NCBI RefSeq assembly: GCF_010093815.1
Contig: NW_022985577.1
Span: 62,001 to 126,000, forward strand
DNA: 64,000 nucleotides
Reading direction: 5' to 3'
Source of the DNA: Pseudovirgaria hyperparasitica
Lineage: Eukaryota; Ascomycota; Dothideomycetes; Acrospermales; Acrospermaceae
The position numbers were made by a program, and so were the translations under genes. Below are positions 21,586 to 32,901 of the stretch, one piece after another; positions within the stretch are counted from its first letter, which is position 1; each line of letters begins with the position of its first letter. Below the pieces are notes generated by a model that was not told where the DNA came from, made no database searches, and worked only from the letters and a program-made list of their open reading frames with translations.

Positions 21586-22169
21586 AGCTGTAGTTCTGGG
21601 AACGGGGCAGCTGAAGCGTGCGCGGATCTTCATCCTATGGCACAGCATGACGGCATTAGTCCATGTGAAGATCAACAATTGCCTCATGTTGTGGAACAAA
21701 GAGCATTGTGTAGTTGCATAGGTGACATAGGGACACATGAGCAGGGTGAAAATAATGCCTCGTGTACCTATGCCCAGTTGCTCGGTGGTGGCGTCGCGCT
21801 GAGGTCGATGTACGGTTCCTAGTACGCGCGATGCGTTTTCAGTGAGTTTACTACATCCACTACCACTCATTACGAATACCAGTACGACTGTTCACTCCAC
21901 CGCTGTCGGCCAGGTACGGGCCGCCCTGCAATAACACTGCCGAGACTGCCGGTGGGCCTTGGCAGAGCTTAGCTGCGAACATGTTCATGTACACAGTAAA
22001 CTGGTACACGTCACAGTCTACGGTGCAGCCATGGAAGTAGATCAGCTTTACGCCATAATCGGGCCATACACCATTGTATAGTCGCCATCGGCGTATGGAA
22101 ATTGTAGGCCATAGGCCCACGATTCCCAATGGAGCTAATAGGCACTGGTGCCGGACCCTGAAGCTTTCC
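21586..22169. other. Convergent intergenic region
   Basis: This lies between the ends of two convergent genes. The open frames seen here lack recognisable content, and nothing else was supported. Confidence 0.45.
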
Positions 22170-23607
22170 TCATTCTGCACCATCAATGCCACCGTCGTTC
22201 CTATCAAAGTGGGGTAGGTTTGCGGGTACAAAGTATGGTGGTGAGTTCAGATTGCGATTTTCTGATATATGCTCCACATCTGGTAGTGTATAGGCGGTCT
22301 CAGGCGGACAAGCTAGTAGTACTTCCGTTGCTTCACTGTCTGGCGCGTGCATATCAAATTCGGGTAACGGATATCGGTTTCTCACTATCCCTGCAACTGG
22401 GTTGCTTACAGAAAGTAACTTGACCTCATCAGGATGTGACCCTAGGCTGTGAGGACTGCATTGTTGGGTGGAAGACTGGAGTTGTGGTCAGCTTTTCGGG
22501 AGCTCATCAACAGCTGATACATCTAATGAATACCTGGGGAGCATCTATCGCTAGACCACGTTCAGCTGCAAGCTTCTGTGCAGTGTCACGCTTCAGCTCA
22601 ATCCTGATTTCCTGTTCTTGCTCGATGTGGAGCTCCTCATCTTTAAGATCGGATAGTGCTGGGGCTGATCGTACTTCCCCTACAGCTTCAGTAGAGGTTC
22701 CTCTATTTCTTCGCTTCGATCGTATACTACGCGACGATTCCGTTCTCATCGATGCTCGAGACCCTGCTGGGCGCTTGCCCCGAGTCCTGCCACTACTGGC
22801 ATCGTCGGCACTCAACCCTGTCGTCCGACGTTCAAGCGCCATGGCAAATTCATCGTCGATAGGAACCGCATCGTCCAACTCGTCTTCGCTAGGGAATATG
22901 TCTCCACGGGAGCTGAGTGAATCGATTGTATGGCCTGAGCTATGCGTTGTACTCCGCATTCGTCTATGCGTCTTGGTGTTGTCCTGCGCATCTTCACTTT
23001 CTTCGATCAGGGGCTCTTCTTCGTGTTCATCGTGACGTAGCGCTCCAGGATGATCTGTGAGATCTGCAGCTGAGGGTTTGTAGCGTAAGCCCTTACCACC
23101 GACCTTGAACGGCAGCTTCGAGAAGAAGCCAAAGTATGAGCTGCTGGGTATCAATGTCGGATCACCGCCTTCATGTGTATGCACAGCGCTTCTTCGCCGA
23201 CCACTAGGATAATTGTTCTTTCTACCGCCGTATTTCATTCCTCGTTCGCGATTAGGCTGAGTAGTCGTCCCATAGCTACCAGACCCCAAAAGTCTATCGA
23301 ACCCATCGTTACCCCAGTCCAGGAGTGTCTCGTTCTCATCCTCTTCCCAATCATCATAGAAATCGAAACTAAGCTCTGCTCTGCCTCGCGTGCGTCCACG
23401 AGCTCGTCGTAGTCTGTCCTCACGAGTGGATAGGCAACATCCGGTACATTCTTGCCAGTAAGATCCAATAGACGATAGGCAGGGTCTGACATAGTTCTGG
23501 CCAAATGTAAAAAGACTCTCTTGTGCAGACTCGTTGGCAGACTCTATGTTCTGGGAAAGCTGGTTGAGAGTACGGCGTAGGCGTGGATCATCGCGCCGAT
23601 ACATGGC
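22170..23607 (-). CDS. Conserved filamentous-fungal protein of unknown function
   Basis: Exons 22534-23607 and 22170-22475 are joined across a 58-bp intron (GTATTC donor) and give 459 residues. The ATG at 23607 (MYRRDDPRLRRTLNQLSQN) is chosen because the longer frame upstream begins with GTG. The N-terminal ~150 residues look the most constrained: helical ESANESAQESLFTFGQNY, a short cysteine patch (CTGCC), an Arg-rich stretch, then AELSFDFYDDWEEDEN. The middle and C-terminus are polar, acidic and Ser/Arg-rich and are probably disordered. I recall similar unnamed proteins in Pezizomycotina but can assign no function. The second exon ends with a Pro-rich acidic tail. Confidence 0.75.
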
Positions 23608-23913
23608 ATTCCTATTACGATGATCGTAGCGCGTTGGCGAAAGACCACAAGGCACACATACGCCTTGAGATCAGTATGGGGAATGTGTCGCGGATGACTG
23701 AGTTTAGTTGCGGTCAAGATAGAGCATTGCCCTGGAACCTGGTAAGCCAAGCATCCTTCGCGCGGCGTATCGTTTTCCCGAAGCGCTTCTGGCTACACTT
23801 TCATCCAACTCTGTACAGCGCTGAGTACACGTTTCGACCGTAATTACATTGACATAATTCCCGCAACTGTAACAATTGGTGTCGGCAAATTCCCATTCGG
23901 AACCTACACGCGT

Positions 23914-25034
23914 ATGAGATATGTTCGGTTCCTGAAGCCGCCCAAGATTGAAGGGCGGCAATTGAAGGCACTGATCACAATAGCGAACGATCTAGGAGAT
24001 GAGCTACTCGCTGAGCATACAATACTGTATGCATGTCTCGTATCCAATAGTCAGCCCAGTTGCGTCTACGTTACCAGTACAGTTGCCTGGACGACATACT
24101 CTCGGGCTGTTCCTGTGGTTCTAGAGCTCGGCGAAGCGAGAATCCAGATTTGGCCTGCTCGACTATACGTGGGAGTGCATCCTCAACCTGAGTCTGACAC
24201 AATGAACAAAGTGATGGGTAATGGTACAATTGTGAGGCAAGGCATCTTGTCGGCATACAGCACGACCCTGAATCCTCGCGATGGGTTGACGATTGCGGCT
24301 CCATTAGTAGAGCGGATCTTTACTTCCGATGCTAGAGGATGTTTGAGACTATGGGAAGAATCAGGGGAGAGTATAGCGCGGCATACATGGTATGCAGCCA
24401 CGTTACACATAGAGTAAATCGTTTTCAACATATTTGTGCTGATCAAGCATGCAGGGACGCGGGTGTTGCCTTTGCTGCCTTCGTAGAGGCTACTGGTGGA
24501 TGTATTGATAGCAAGACATTGCAAGGTACTTCACCCCAAATGCACAAAACCCCACTCAGGGTCATCGAGCTCGGAAGCGGCACCGGTGTCGTAGGATTGA
24601 GCATTGCAAAATGGCATCCAAGCGCCATGGTCGTCCTCACGGATCGAGGTGAAGCGGAAGCAATAATCTTGCAGAACATTGCTACCAACCAAGGGCTATC
24701 CTCGAAAACCAGCTTTACACGCTTGGATTGGGAAGAGGAGCTACCTGCCAGGGTCCAGGAGTCCGGCGATGCGTTCGACGTCGTCGTAGTTGCCGACTGT
24801 ATCTACAACAGCGATACTACTCCTTTTCTAGTTCAAACGCTGGTAAGGTTGGTAGATCGATCCCCATCAGCCATGATAATCATGACTATGAAGATTCGTC
24901 ACCCTAGCGAGGCCATTTTCTTCGAGCTAATGAGGGACAAGGGTTTCGTGGAATTTGACCATTCGACACTCCCAAACCCACCTAGCGACGATGAGCAGAT
25001 TGAGATGCATCTCTTCCGGCGAGGTGATGCATGA
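23914..25034 (+). CDS. METTL21-type protein-lysine methyltransferase
   Basis: Exons 23914-24389 and 24455-25034, joined over a 65-bp intron (GTATGC donor), give 351 residues. Splicing restores ESIARHTWDAGVAFAAFVEA, the motif that precedes the SAM-binding core in this family. Motif I is VIELGSGTGVVGLSIA. The post-I acidic position lies in VVLTDRG. The later block FDVVVVADCIYNSDTTPFL corresponds to the D/E-x-x-Y-type catalytic segment of the METTL21/FAM86/EFM group. These enzymes methylate lysines on elongation factors or chaperones; the client here is unknown. The N-terminal ~140 residues contain LITIANDLGDELL, a fungal extension, and are otherwise variable. Confidence 0.82.
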
Positions 25035-26573
25035 GAGGTACATTGCATGTCAAGCATGTCGATAGGTTAAATCGAGTGCGGTCCAATAAATAATGCAACT
25101 ACGTACACTGTAGAATGGTATCAGCCCAAGACTAGAAGCGGTAGAAGATGATTACGTGTGTTCTGTTCGCGCATAAGGGATAGGAAACGTAGGTTCGTTG
25201 CAATCGCAAGTAGGCAAATTGTGCCGTCTATCCGCCTGATACCCCATTAGCACCAACACCACCACTATGCGAGGATGGATGGAGAAATGGCGGTAGGGGC
25301 TAGAATTGATAGTATTGACGGAATCGTAGAGGTGAATGGTGCGGGGAGGATGGACATCTACACGAGACGATCCTGCGATGTGGCCGGTACCAGGTCTTAG
25401 ATTTCATAGTGTACTATGGATTCCTTTGTTTGATAGCACGAGCACGTCGTCAATATCCAACCAAGCTTCCAAGGTTGCTGTGAGGCATTTATTAGCCGGA
25501 GCCGACGACCAGATGTTAGTGGCCAGCCATAATTAGCCAGCACAACCGCACACACCTTAGCAGCTGATGAGGGGACCAAGAGCCGCGAAAAGGCACCAGC
25601 AGCACCAGCAGCACCGGCACCATGCGAACATGTTTCTATCTACGTTAAGTCATGTACAGAAAGGCCACCACATGTCACAGACTGACTAGCACTCAGTTAG
25701 TTGAATAAGAATAGCTAGAGCTGAAGGTAGGGGGTGAATTATCCGAAGCTGACGAATTGCGGCCACAGGGAGGTTCCGGCAAGTGACGCAACACGGACGA
25801 CTGGCCGTGCGAGGGTTGCAGATTGCAGCTTAATACAGGTTGCAGGTTGCGGGGCTCGGCGGTCGGTCTGACGCCTGGGTGGGCTGCTGTATGGCTTCGC
25901 TTTGGCACAAGCAGGGTCAGTAGACTGTGGACCGTGGACCGCAGACTCTAGACCAGCTGGCCTGTACCTCACCCGGCATGTTTTTTAAGGTAATAAATGC
26001 AGGTTATCTAACATGATTACCTTTGGATGTACCGTACCTGGACTGCCCGGTAAAATAATAGTTAGTGGACCGAGGTAGAAGGGTACTATTCACTAGTTTA
26101 AGCGGTAGCTGGACAAGCTTTCTAACCTAGCAGCCTAGAAGTTATATTTCGGATGACGAACAAATCTTACATGTGGCTTAGGGGTTATTCTTTCCGATTG
26201 CAAAATTCGTGTGGCGTTGGCGTTTGCGCGAAAAAAAAAAAAACTTGACTCTACGTAGCGCTTCTTCCTCTTTCTCTACTATCAACTTCACTTCCCAATC
26301 TATACTCAACCACATCTCTTCCACACTACTCCCCAGAACCATACGAACACATGGTCTTATCCTGCCATCACCCCGCTCAGCAATAACCGCTCCGCTTCCT
26401 CCTACCTCCTCCTTCTTTGCAAGCATAGGTAGCCTTTAGGAATCCCACTAGCTACTGCACAACGCTTGCCAATCCGATCGACTGCGCATTCGCGACCTCG
26501 TAAGCCAACTATCCCGTCCGTCTTAAATCTCGACTCTCCTGTCCCCGGTCGCACATCTGCCACCACCACCGCG
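25035..26573. other. Long intergenic region upstream of ornithine decarboxylase
   Basis: No gene was supported. There are minor G/C-rich repeated words at about 25810-25860 and 25925-25950 (GTTGCAG and TGGACCG types), a poly-A run at about 26230-26242, and pyrimidine-rich DNA from about 26250 onward that resembles a fungal transcription-start region. One short ATG frame at 26351-26386 (11 codons) may be an upstream ORF if the transcript reaches that far. Confidence 0.45.
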
Positions 26574-26591
26574 ATGCCGCGAGCCGAATAA
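26574..26591 (+). promoter_or_regulatory. Possible 5-codon upstream ORF of ornithine decarboxylase
   Basis: ATG CCG CGA GCC GAA TAA is the last ATG before the ODC start codon at 27105 and lies in the same pyrimidine-rich leader-like DNA. Whether it is transcribed is unknown. Long leaders with translational features are known for fungal and animal ODC genes. Confidence 0.3.
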
Positions 26592-27104
26592 ATACCTCTC
26601 ATCTCCTTCCTTTCCGTCTCTCCTAAACATAGCCATCGCTTGCGCCCACTAAGCATCTGACTTTCACCGCTTCTTCGAGCCCCTGGTCGGCAGCTTGCAC
26701 TAATTCGCTCTCGACAGTGCCGTATATCTCTCAACTGCCGTCCAATTGAACCTTTGGTCATTTCCCAAAGGCACTTATACAACACGGCCTTGCCGGCCAC
26801 AACACAGTTTTATCTCCAACTTGTTTCAATTCGACCACACCCAGACATCCTCAACACCTTGCCTCCCCCTGCTGAGAACGCCATCTACTTGTGAGGCTTG
26901 TGAGAAATCTCCTCAATCGCACAGCACACCCACCGCTTTGGTCCCAGGATACTCTCAGCTGCCGCATAGGACGACCTCCTTGGGGGTTTCTCGTCTTCCA
27001 GACGAAGACCGCCCCCAGATCTTTTTCGAGCCACCATAACCAAGTGGCCACCATTTCAGACTTCTCGATCACAGACTCCTCTCCGCAGAGCTGATTCTCC
27101 TGGT
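26592..27104 (+). promoter_or_regulatory. ATG-free, pyrimidine-rich putative long 5' leader of ODC
   Basis: For 513 bases before the start codon there is not one ATG on the plus strand, and the sequence is C/T-rich and purine-poor. In ordinary DNA several ATGs would be expected over this length. The pattern fits a long 5' untranslated region selected for scanning to the main start. The transcription start cannot be placed from sequence. Confidence 0.5.
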
Positions 27105-28486
27105 ATGGCACCTTCTGCTATTCTCACTGAAGAATACACACCGTTTTCGATTACCAATCGTCGACTCTTCAACTCCAAGGATGTTGTGGCCGATGCTCGT
27201 CGTCACAATGCTCATCATGCCAAGCAGCTGATCGGAGACGCTCTTCGGGACCGGGTCAGCTCCATTGACGGAGACATCTGCGATGTGGGCGACGAGGACA
27301 CATTCTTTGTAGCTGATATGGGAGAGGTCTACCGCCAGCATATGCGATGGAAACTGAATCTACCAAGGGTCAAGCCTCACTACGGTAAGCGAATCCGACC
27401 TAATTCGTTCCACGCCCTGACAACGTGACAGCCGTCAAGTGTAACCCAGACCCAATGGTCCTACGTCTCCTTGCAGAGATGGGTACCGGCTTCGACTGCG
27501 CGTCCAAGGCTGAAATCGAGCAGGTCTTGAAGATGGGTGTTGACCCATCTCGCGTCATCTATGCCCAACCTTGCAAGACCAAGTCATATGTGCGATACGC
27601 TGCGCAGAATAATGTCAATCAAATGACGTTTGATAACGCAGATGAATTACATAAAATCAAGCAGCTCTTCCCGGAGGCCGAGCTGTATCTCCGTATTGCT
27701 ACCGATGATTCAGCCAGTTTGTGCCGGCTCAGCTTGAAGTTCGGCGCCACTCTGGACTCTGCAAACGAGCTTTTGCAACTTGCAAAAGGTCTAGACCTCA
27801 AAGTCGTTGGCGTCGCGTTTCACGTGGGATCTGGGGCTTCTGACCCTAACGCCTTTCTCAAGGCTGTTACAGATGCACGCTGGGTCTTTGACCAAGCCGA
27901 GGGTCACGGTTTCAACATGCACACTCTTGATGTTGGCGGTGGCTTTGTCGGTGAGACATTCGAGGCCATGGCTGCTGTGCTTTCGGGTGCACTCGACGCG
28001 TACTTCCCTCAACACGTTCGCATCATCGGCGAGCCTGGTCGATACTACGTGTCGGACGCTTTCACCATTGCGACACACGTCATCGCGCGCCGTACAGTCA
28101 GCGATAAGTCCCTTGACTCCAACTCCTACATGCTCTACCTTAACGACGGGGTATATGGGAACTTCTCCAGTATCATCTTTGATCACCAGCATCCAGTTCC
28201 AAAGATCTTGAAGAACGGCAATGTCTTCAAGCACGAGAGCACAGCAGGCAACGACGGTGTTGCACTGACTGAATACTCCATTTGGGGCCCCACTTGCGAC
28301 GGCATTGATTGCATAACATCCTCTTGCACTTTTCCGGAAGTGATTAACGTCGGTGACTGGCTCTACTTTGAAAGCATGGGTGCCTACACTAAATGTTCAG
28401 CTACACGCTTCAACGGTTTCACGGACAAGCATGATTGCATCTACGTGTCCAGCGAGCCTGGTGCGAGCGCACTTCTCGACCTGTAA
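27105..28486 (+). CDS. SPE1: Ornithine decarboxylase
   Basis: Exons 27105-27384 and 27432-28486, with a 47-bp intron (GTAAGC donor), give 444 residues. The intron lies just before AVKCN, whose lysine (about residue 96) binds PLP. Other family signatures are GTGFDCASKAEIEQVL, AFHVGSGASDP, LDVGGGF, the PLP-phosphate site GEPGRYYV, and WGPTCDGIDC, with the catalytic cysteine contributed across the dimer. FESMGAYT follows. The enzyme makes putrescine from ornithine, the first and rate-limiting step of polyamine synthesis, in the cytosol. It works as a homodimer and is normally controlled by antizyme and by translation. The N-terminus (MAPSAILTEEYT..) is a short fungal extension. The preceding leader is long and free of ATG. 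Confidence 0.96.
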
Positions 28487-28972
28487 ATACCATAGAAAAC
28501 GAAAACCAGAGGATTTCAGGGTGGATCGTTTGCTTGGTTTATCTGCTTTGGAGAGGTAGTTCTTGAGTCCTCATTTAGACATGGCGCACTCCGTTTGCTG
28601 ATAGACAACATATGTACCTTCGCCATGTAATCATCATCATAAAAGTACCAAAAAATCTCGATGATCCGCTTTCGTTGCATCTGTTGTTGTTATTGTTTTT
28701 CTAAATACCATGTAAGTGCATGCAAGCTAAGCCAAGTATGCCCTACTTCCCACGTGTATAGATTAACCATACAAGTGTTAAGGACCCCAACCAATAGGCT
28801 AGCCCTGACGGAGCATTGACCACCCGTACCCGGCATCTGGGTTTGCGTCATCGGTGCATCCTTTCTGCGAGGGTGCACACTGGCAGTCGTGAGTATGTTT
28901 GTTCAGCTATCGGTCTTCAAGCTTAAAGACTGTAAACTACTTGAATAACACTGCTTGAACATCGTGAGAAAA
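28487..28972. other. Intergenic region
   Basis: 3' flank of ODC and 5' flank of the J-protein gene. No other gene or repeat was seen. Confidence 0.45.
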
Positions 28973-29820
28973 ATGTCCAGTCAGTGGCCCTACAGCTTAT
29001 GCTCTCTTTCACACATGTTGACTGACCTGACCAATGTGTCTTAGACGCACCTGTAGACTACTGTCCGGCATATCCTCTTTACCTCAGCCGGGCACGCTCA
29101 CACACTCCTAGATGCGATCCTCGAGATCAACTCGAAATCCACTCAGCAACAGATTCGCGATGCTTATAAAAAGTATACCGTCTATATCTCATCTCCGAGG
29201 TCTATGCCCATAGCTAACACTCGCGAAGAGCAGCTCTCAAACATCATCCCGATCGTGTCCCTGAAGGCGATCCCCAGCGATCTACCCGTACCAAGCGATT
29301 TCAGCAAATAAACGACGCCTACTACACCCTCTCCGACCCGACTCGACGCCGAGACTACGACTCCGCACGCGCCTTCCACGGTTTCTCCTCTGCTCCTGAC
29401 CCCGCTGAGGATACTCCACAATCGCAACCAGGCGGTGGCTTCCCATGGTCCTCCTTCGGTTTCGGCAGTGGGCGCGGCACAGCTCCCAGCGAGACTGAAC
29501 ACGAGACATTCAGCAATGAGCAATTTGGTAACGCTTTCGAGGAGATGCTACACGAGCAGGGTATGGCAGATGGCGAGAGCCGACCAACGGGCAAGTTCTG
29601 GAGCGTAGTGGGTGGACTGAGTGGGGGTGCGATGGGTTTCATCATAGCAAATTTTCCTGGTGCGGTTGCGGGTGCTGTGGCTGGCAACAGGCTAGGCGCT
29701 GTACGGGATGCTCGGGGGAAGAGTGTATACGCAGTGTTTCAAGAGCTGCCGCAGGCGGATAAGGCACGGATGTTGAGTGATCTTGCAGCAAAGGTTTTTG
29801 CCCATGCGGTGGGGTCATAG
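28973..29820 (+). CDS. J-domain (DnaJ-type) co-chaperone
   Basis: Four exons keep the frame: 28973-28979 (7 bases), 29045-29062 (18 bases), 29112-29172 and 29229-29820, giving 225 residues. Splicing restores a canonical J-domain: DYYAILEINSKSTQQQIRDAY at about 7-27, the HPD tripeptide at 35-37, and FQQINDAYYTLSDPTRRRDYD. After it come a Gly/Phe/Pro-rich linker and a glycine-rich, weakly hydrophobic segment with GxxxG spacing (VVGGLSGGAMGFIIANFPGAVAGAVAG), possibly membrane-associated. J-proteins stimulate Hsp70 ATPase; the compartment and clients are unknown. The second donor (GTCCGG) is weak but is the only one that gives an intact domain. Two consecutive micro-exons at the start are noteworthy. 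Confidence 0.85.
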
Positions 29821-30388
29821 ACGTATCCAGACCTTTCGTCTGACCCGATCCAACGGTATATTATGACCAAGCCATAAAGTAGAAGTGTTGCAAAAGGTCC
29901 GAAGAGCTTTTGTACTGTGAAAGAGATACCTGTATTGGTTTATGAATATTTCAGTGACGATTACATCTATAATGAGCAGATCACAAGCAGACGATCAACT
30001 TCTGTCATTAATTCTAGAGGATTTCCGATCAAAATGAGCCCACTTATAGTCGTGATCCGATCTCCTGCTTTCTGAACACACGGTGCACACATACACGCGG
30101 CCGCTTATGAATTTCGAAAAATCGTCGTGTCACATTAAGTCTCATAATAGTTTATTCGCCGCTAAATAGCGCAACGAGTTTGAGCCAAGCTACCAACAGC
30201 TACAATGCGAAACGAATCGGTCGCGACTATCCCAAACATCTTGTGTAGATCGCGCTTTCGCATGTCGATCTCCTTGCCTGTAAATTCGCGCTCACTTGCT
30301 TACTCGGCAATTTCGTGTTATCGTACCTATAGAGTCGTAGCCTCTTCGAGTTGTTCCTTAGCCGTGTATGACTTGCCCTTCCTACCCT
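29821..30388. other. Convergent intergenic region
   Basis: This lies between the stops of two converging genes. No supported gene, RNA or repeat was found. Confidence 0.45.
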
Positions 30389-30817
30389 TCACATAAACAT
30401 TCTCGCCACCTTGACTACACTCCCAAAATCTCCAAATCCGCCAAATACACCATCGCTCCGTCCCTCGTACCCTTGGCTGCTATAATATCCATTGTCATCC
30501 CTGAATCCTCTGGCGCCACCATTTCCTCTCAACGCTGCTGGCAGTTGAATTCCAAACTGTCGCGCAATTTGGTGCAATACACCACCGCTAATCAGGGGCA
30601 TGATGACCATAAAGAGAATTTTGATTGGGTGTCGTCGCGCATAATAATACAACTCCCGGATCAAATGTTTGAACTTGCGCAGAAGCATCTGTATATAGTT
30701 GTCGCGAGGACGACGCTTGTAGTACGATGAACCGGAGCGTGAGTGGGAGGAGAATGTGCTGCTGGCACGAGTGTAGGAGGGGCGCGAATGCGACGAGGAA
30801 GAATTGAACCAGCCCAT
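30389..30817 (-). CDS. Small membrane-associated fungal protein of unknown function
   Basis: A 142-residue frame. The N-terminal ~35 residues are Ser/Arg/Tyr-rich. Residues about 42-64 form a basic amphipathic segment (MLLRKFKHLIRELYYYARRHP). They are followed by a hydrophobic span at about 65-82 (IKILFMVIMPLISGGVLH) and a Gly-rich C-terminus. This looks like a single-pass membrane protein. I recognise the general pattern from other filamentous ascomycetes but no named family. The upstream flank runs after about 330 bases into the large AT-rich block. Confidence 0.65.
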   Translation of the reverse strand: MGWFNSSSSHSRPSYTRASSTFSSHSRSGSSYYKRRPRDNYIQMLLRKFKHLIRELYYYARRHPIKILFMVIMPLISGGVLHQIARQFGIQLPAALRGNGGARGFRDDNGYYSSQGYEGRSDGVFGGFGDFGSVVKVARMFM

Positions 30818-31149
30818 TGACGCGGAGCGGTTGAAGGCAGACCAAAGTAATGGACTGGAGAGGTAACGAGGTCAGGGGTTCCGTTGTTAAATTGAACGTG
30901 AGGTATTAATATAGGAGTTCAAGTCGGAGCTGCGCTTCAGCCTTGTCGAAGCGTCTCGATTCTTCCACTAATGGTGAAGGCAAAGTCCGTTCTGTGTGTG
31001 TTTGTCGTTCCTGGTCTTCGACATCTCACTAGTCGACGAAGCGAAGCCTGAGGGTGTCGAGGCGGATAGTCAGCTTCTTCGCTCGGTGCTGGGTCCAGGG
31101 GTTATGATTAGCCGATAGGTAAACAGAGGGTTCATCTATCGTTCTCCTA

Positions 31150-31788
31150 GAACCTAACGAGCTAGAACTAGTACACGCGTATTCTTACCCGTATCTTTCT
31201 ACCTTCTTTCTACTTTTATATCTAATTTAAGAAGATAAAAGATTTAAAAAGTAGATATAATAACTAATTAGCTATATATATATTCTTTTATAAGTTCTTT
31301 TTATTCTTATATAGTCTCTTTAGAGAGATTAAGAAGAATTTTTATATTTTTTATTAGATTAGATACTATAATAGACCTAGATAGACTACTCTAGTCTATC
31401 TATATTTTATAAGAAGTAAAAATACTAGATACTTCTCTTACTCTATTCTTATAGATTAGATTAGTATTAAGATTATTAATATATTAAGTTATATTAGTTA
31501 TAAAGTATACTATTTTCTATCTAAGTATCTAGTTAGTTATATTTATATATCTAACTAGTTTACTACTATCTATATTAATTATATATAATATATACTACTA
31601 CTATAGCTATAATAAGATATCTAAATTTAAGAAAATCTATTATTACGCTTAGTAGTCTTATATATAATACTTAGATAGATATAGATTTATATCTTTATAG
31701 ATACTATATTATAGTTAATCTACTACTAAACTAATATTAGAGAGTTTCTTAGTAGATATAATATACTTTATAGTCTTTTTAGAGTAAT
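31150..31788. repeat. Unclassified AT-rich repeat, left part (split by a gypsy element)
   Basis: Extremely A+T-rich DNA virtually lacking CA and TG. It continues at 39765 beyond the inserted gypsy element, whose 5-bp target duplication is GTAAT on both sides. The segment 31520-31625 is nearly identical to the reverse complement of about 52565-52680, so this is a dispersed family. No recognised protein domain was seen. Confidence 0.65.
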
Positions 31789-32026
31789 TGTAATAAGTAA
31801 AGACGTAGGATAGTAGTCTAATAGTTTATAGAGAGACATAGAAATGTATTTATAGAGTAGTCTTACTCTTATACGAGGTTAATTCCTAACGAGCAGGAAT
31901 CGGTTTATACGGTCTACTTATATAGTAATCTCGCTTAACCCAGCTAACTCATTCTAGCTCTAGCCGCTACGTGGCTATATGGATTAGAATAGTCTATATA
32001 GGTCCGTTAGGGTTCCCGTCCTAATA
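31789..32026 (-). repeat. LTR (downstream end in element orientation)
   Basis: A 238-bp direct repeat equal in length to the copy at 39527-39764, starting TGTAATAAGTAAAG on the plus strand. Where I compared the two LTRs, they differ by transitions, as expected from RIP. A polypurine-type tract lies immediately inside it on the minus strand. Confidence 0.9.
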
Positions 32027-32505
32027 ATATTCTTCTTCTTTTTATACTTCGCCCCAAAGCACTTAAGTATATATAATTCTAAGTCTCTATAATCTATTAT
32101 ATATCTATATATCCGTGACTAAGTTCCTATAATATTATAACTATCCTTAATATAGGTAAACTCGAGATTCTAGTTTACTTTTACTAGTTTATACACGCGC
32201 TTATCCCCTGCTTTATAGCTACTACCTAGAACACGTAATTACTACTTTAGTTAAGTATATATTTAGCTTCGCTCGCCTTTAATTTTATTCTCTAGTATAT
32301 CTATCTCGCTCTTAAGGTAAGTCGTTAATTCATATACTATCTTCCCTAGTTTAGGTTTAGAAGGGTCTATTATAGTCTATTCTTATTAGAACCGGTTCTA
32401 TATAACCTATTCGCGTTATTATAGTTACTAATTTAGCTTCGTTAATTACCGTTAAGGGTAGACGAATATTCCTTCCTTAGATCTCTAGCTAATATATATA
32501 TATAG

Positions 32506-32901
32506 ATGTCTAATACTAGTCCTATCTCTAAGTCTACCTCCTCCTCTCGTAAGACTCGCTCTAAAGGTATTATCTTCTCCCCGGCCACGCCGGCTAAGAA
32601 GCCTATCTATTACGGTGGCACGAAGGCGCGCTCTAAGTTAGAGAAGAGAGTAGCTAGGGCTACTACTACTACTTCTACCTCTACTACTAATATAGCCACT
32701 AGTCGCTCTAATCTAGGTAATTCTAGTACTAAATTTATGGATAAAGCGGTCGTAAGTTCTCCCCTTATTCTAACGCGCACGCCGTCTACTCTACCTCCTC
32801 TAGAGGATAAAGAAGATCTCGTTACGGACGATAATCGCGAGCCCTCGCGCTTACCCACACCGCCGCCTCGCCACTCTCCCTTCCGGTCTAATATAGACTA
32901 A
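32506..32901 (+). CDS. Open frame inside the gypsy element, antisense to its pol
   Basis: 131 codons on the strand opposite to gag-pol, near the element's 3' LTR. The predicted protein is Ser/Thr/Lys/Pro-rich and low in complexity, with no known domain. The same region is present at the same place in the second copy of the element at about 62.8-63.2 kb, so it belongs to the element and is not host DNA. Coding-like plus-strand composition continues to roughly 33.9 kb. The whole is part of a fossil element. Confidence 0.4.
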   Translation: MSNTSPISKSTSSSRKTRSKGIIFSPATPAKKPIYYGGTKARSKLEKRVARATTTTSTSTTNIATSRSNLGNSSTKFMDKAVVSSPLILTRTPSTLPPLEDKEDLVTDDNREPSRLPTPPPRHSPFRSNID

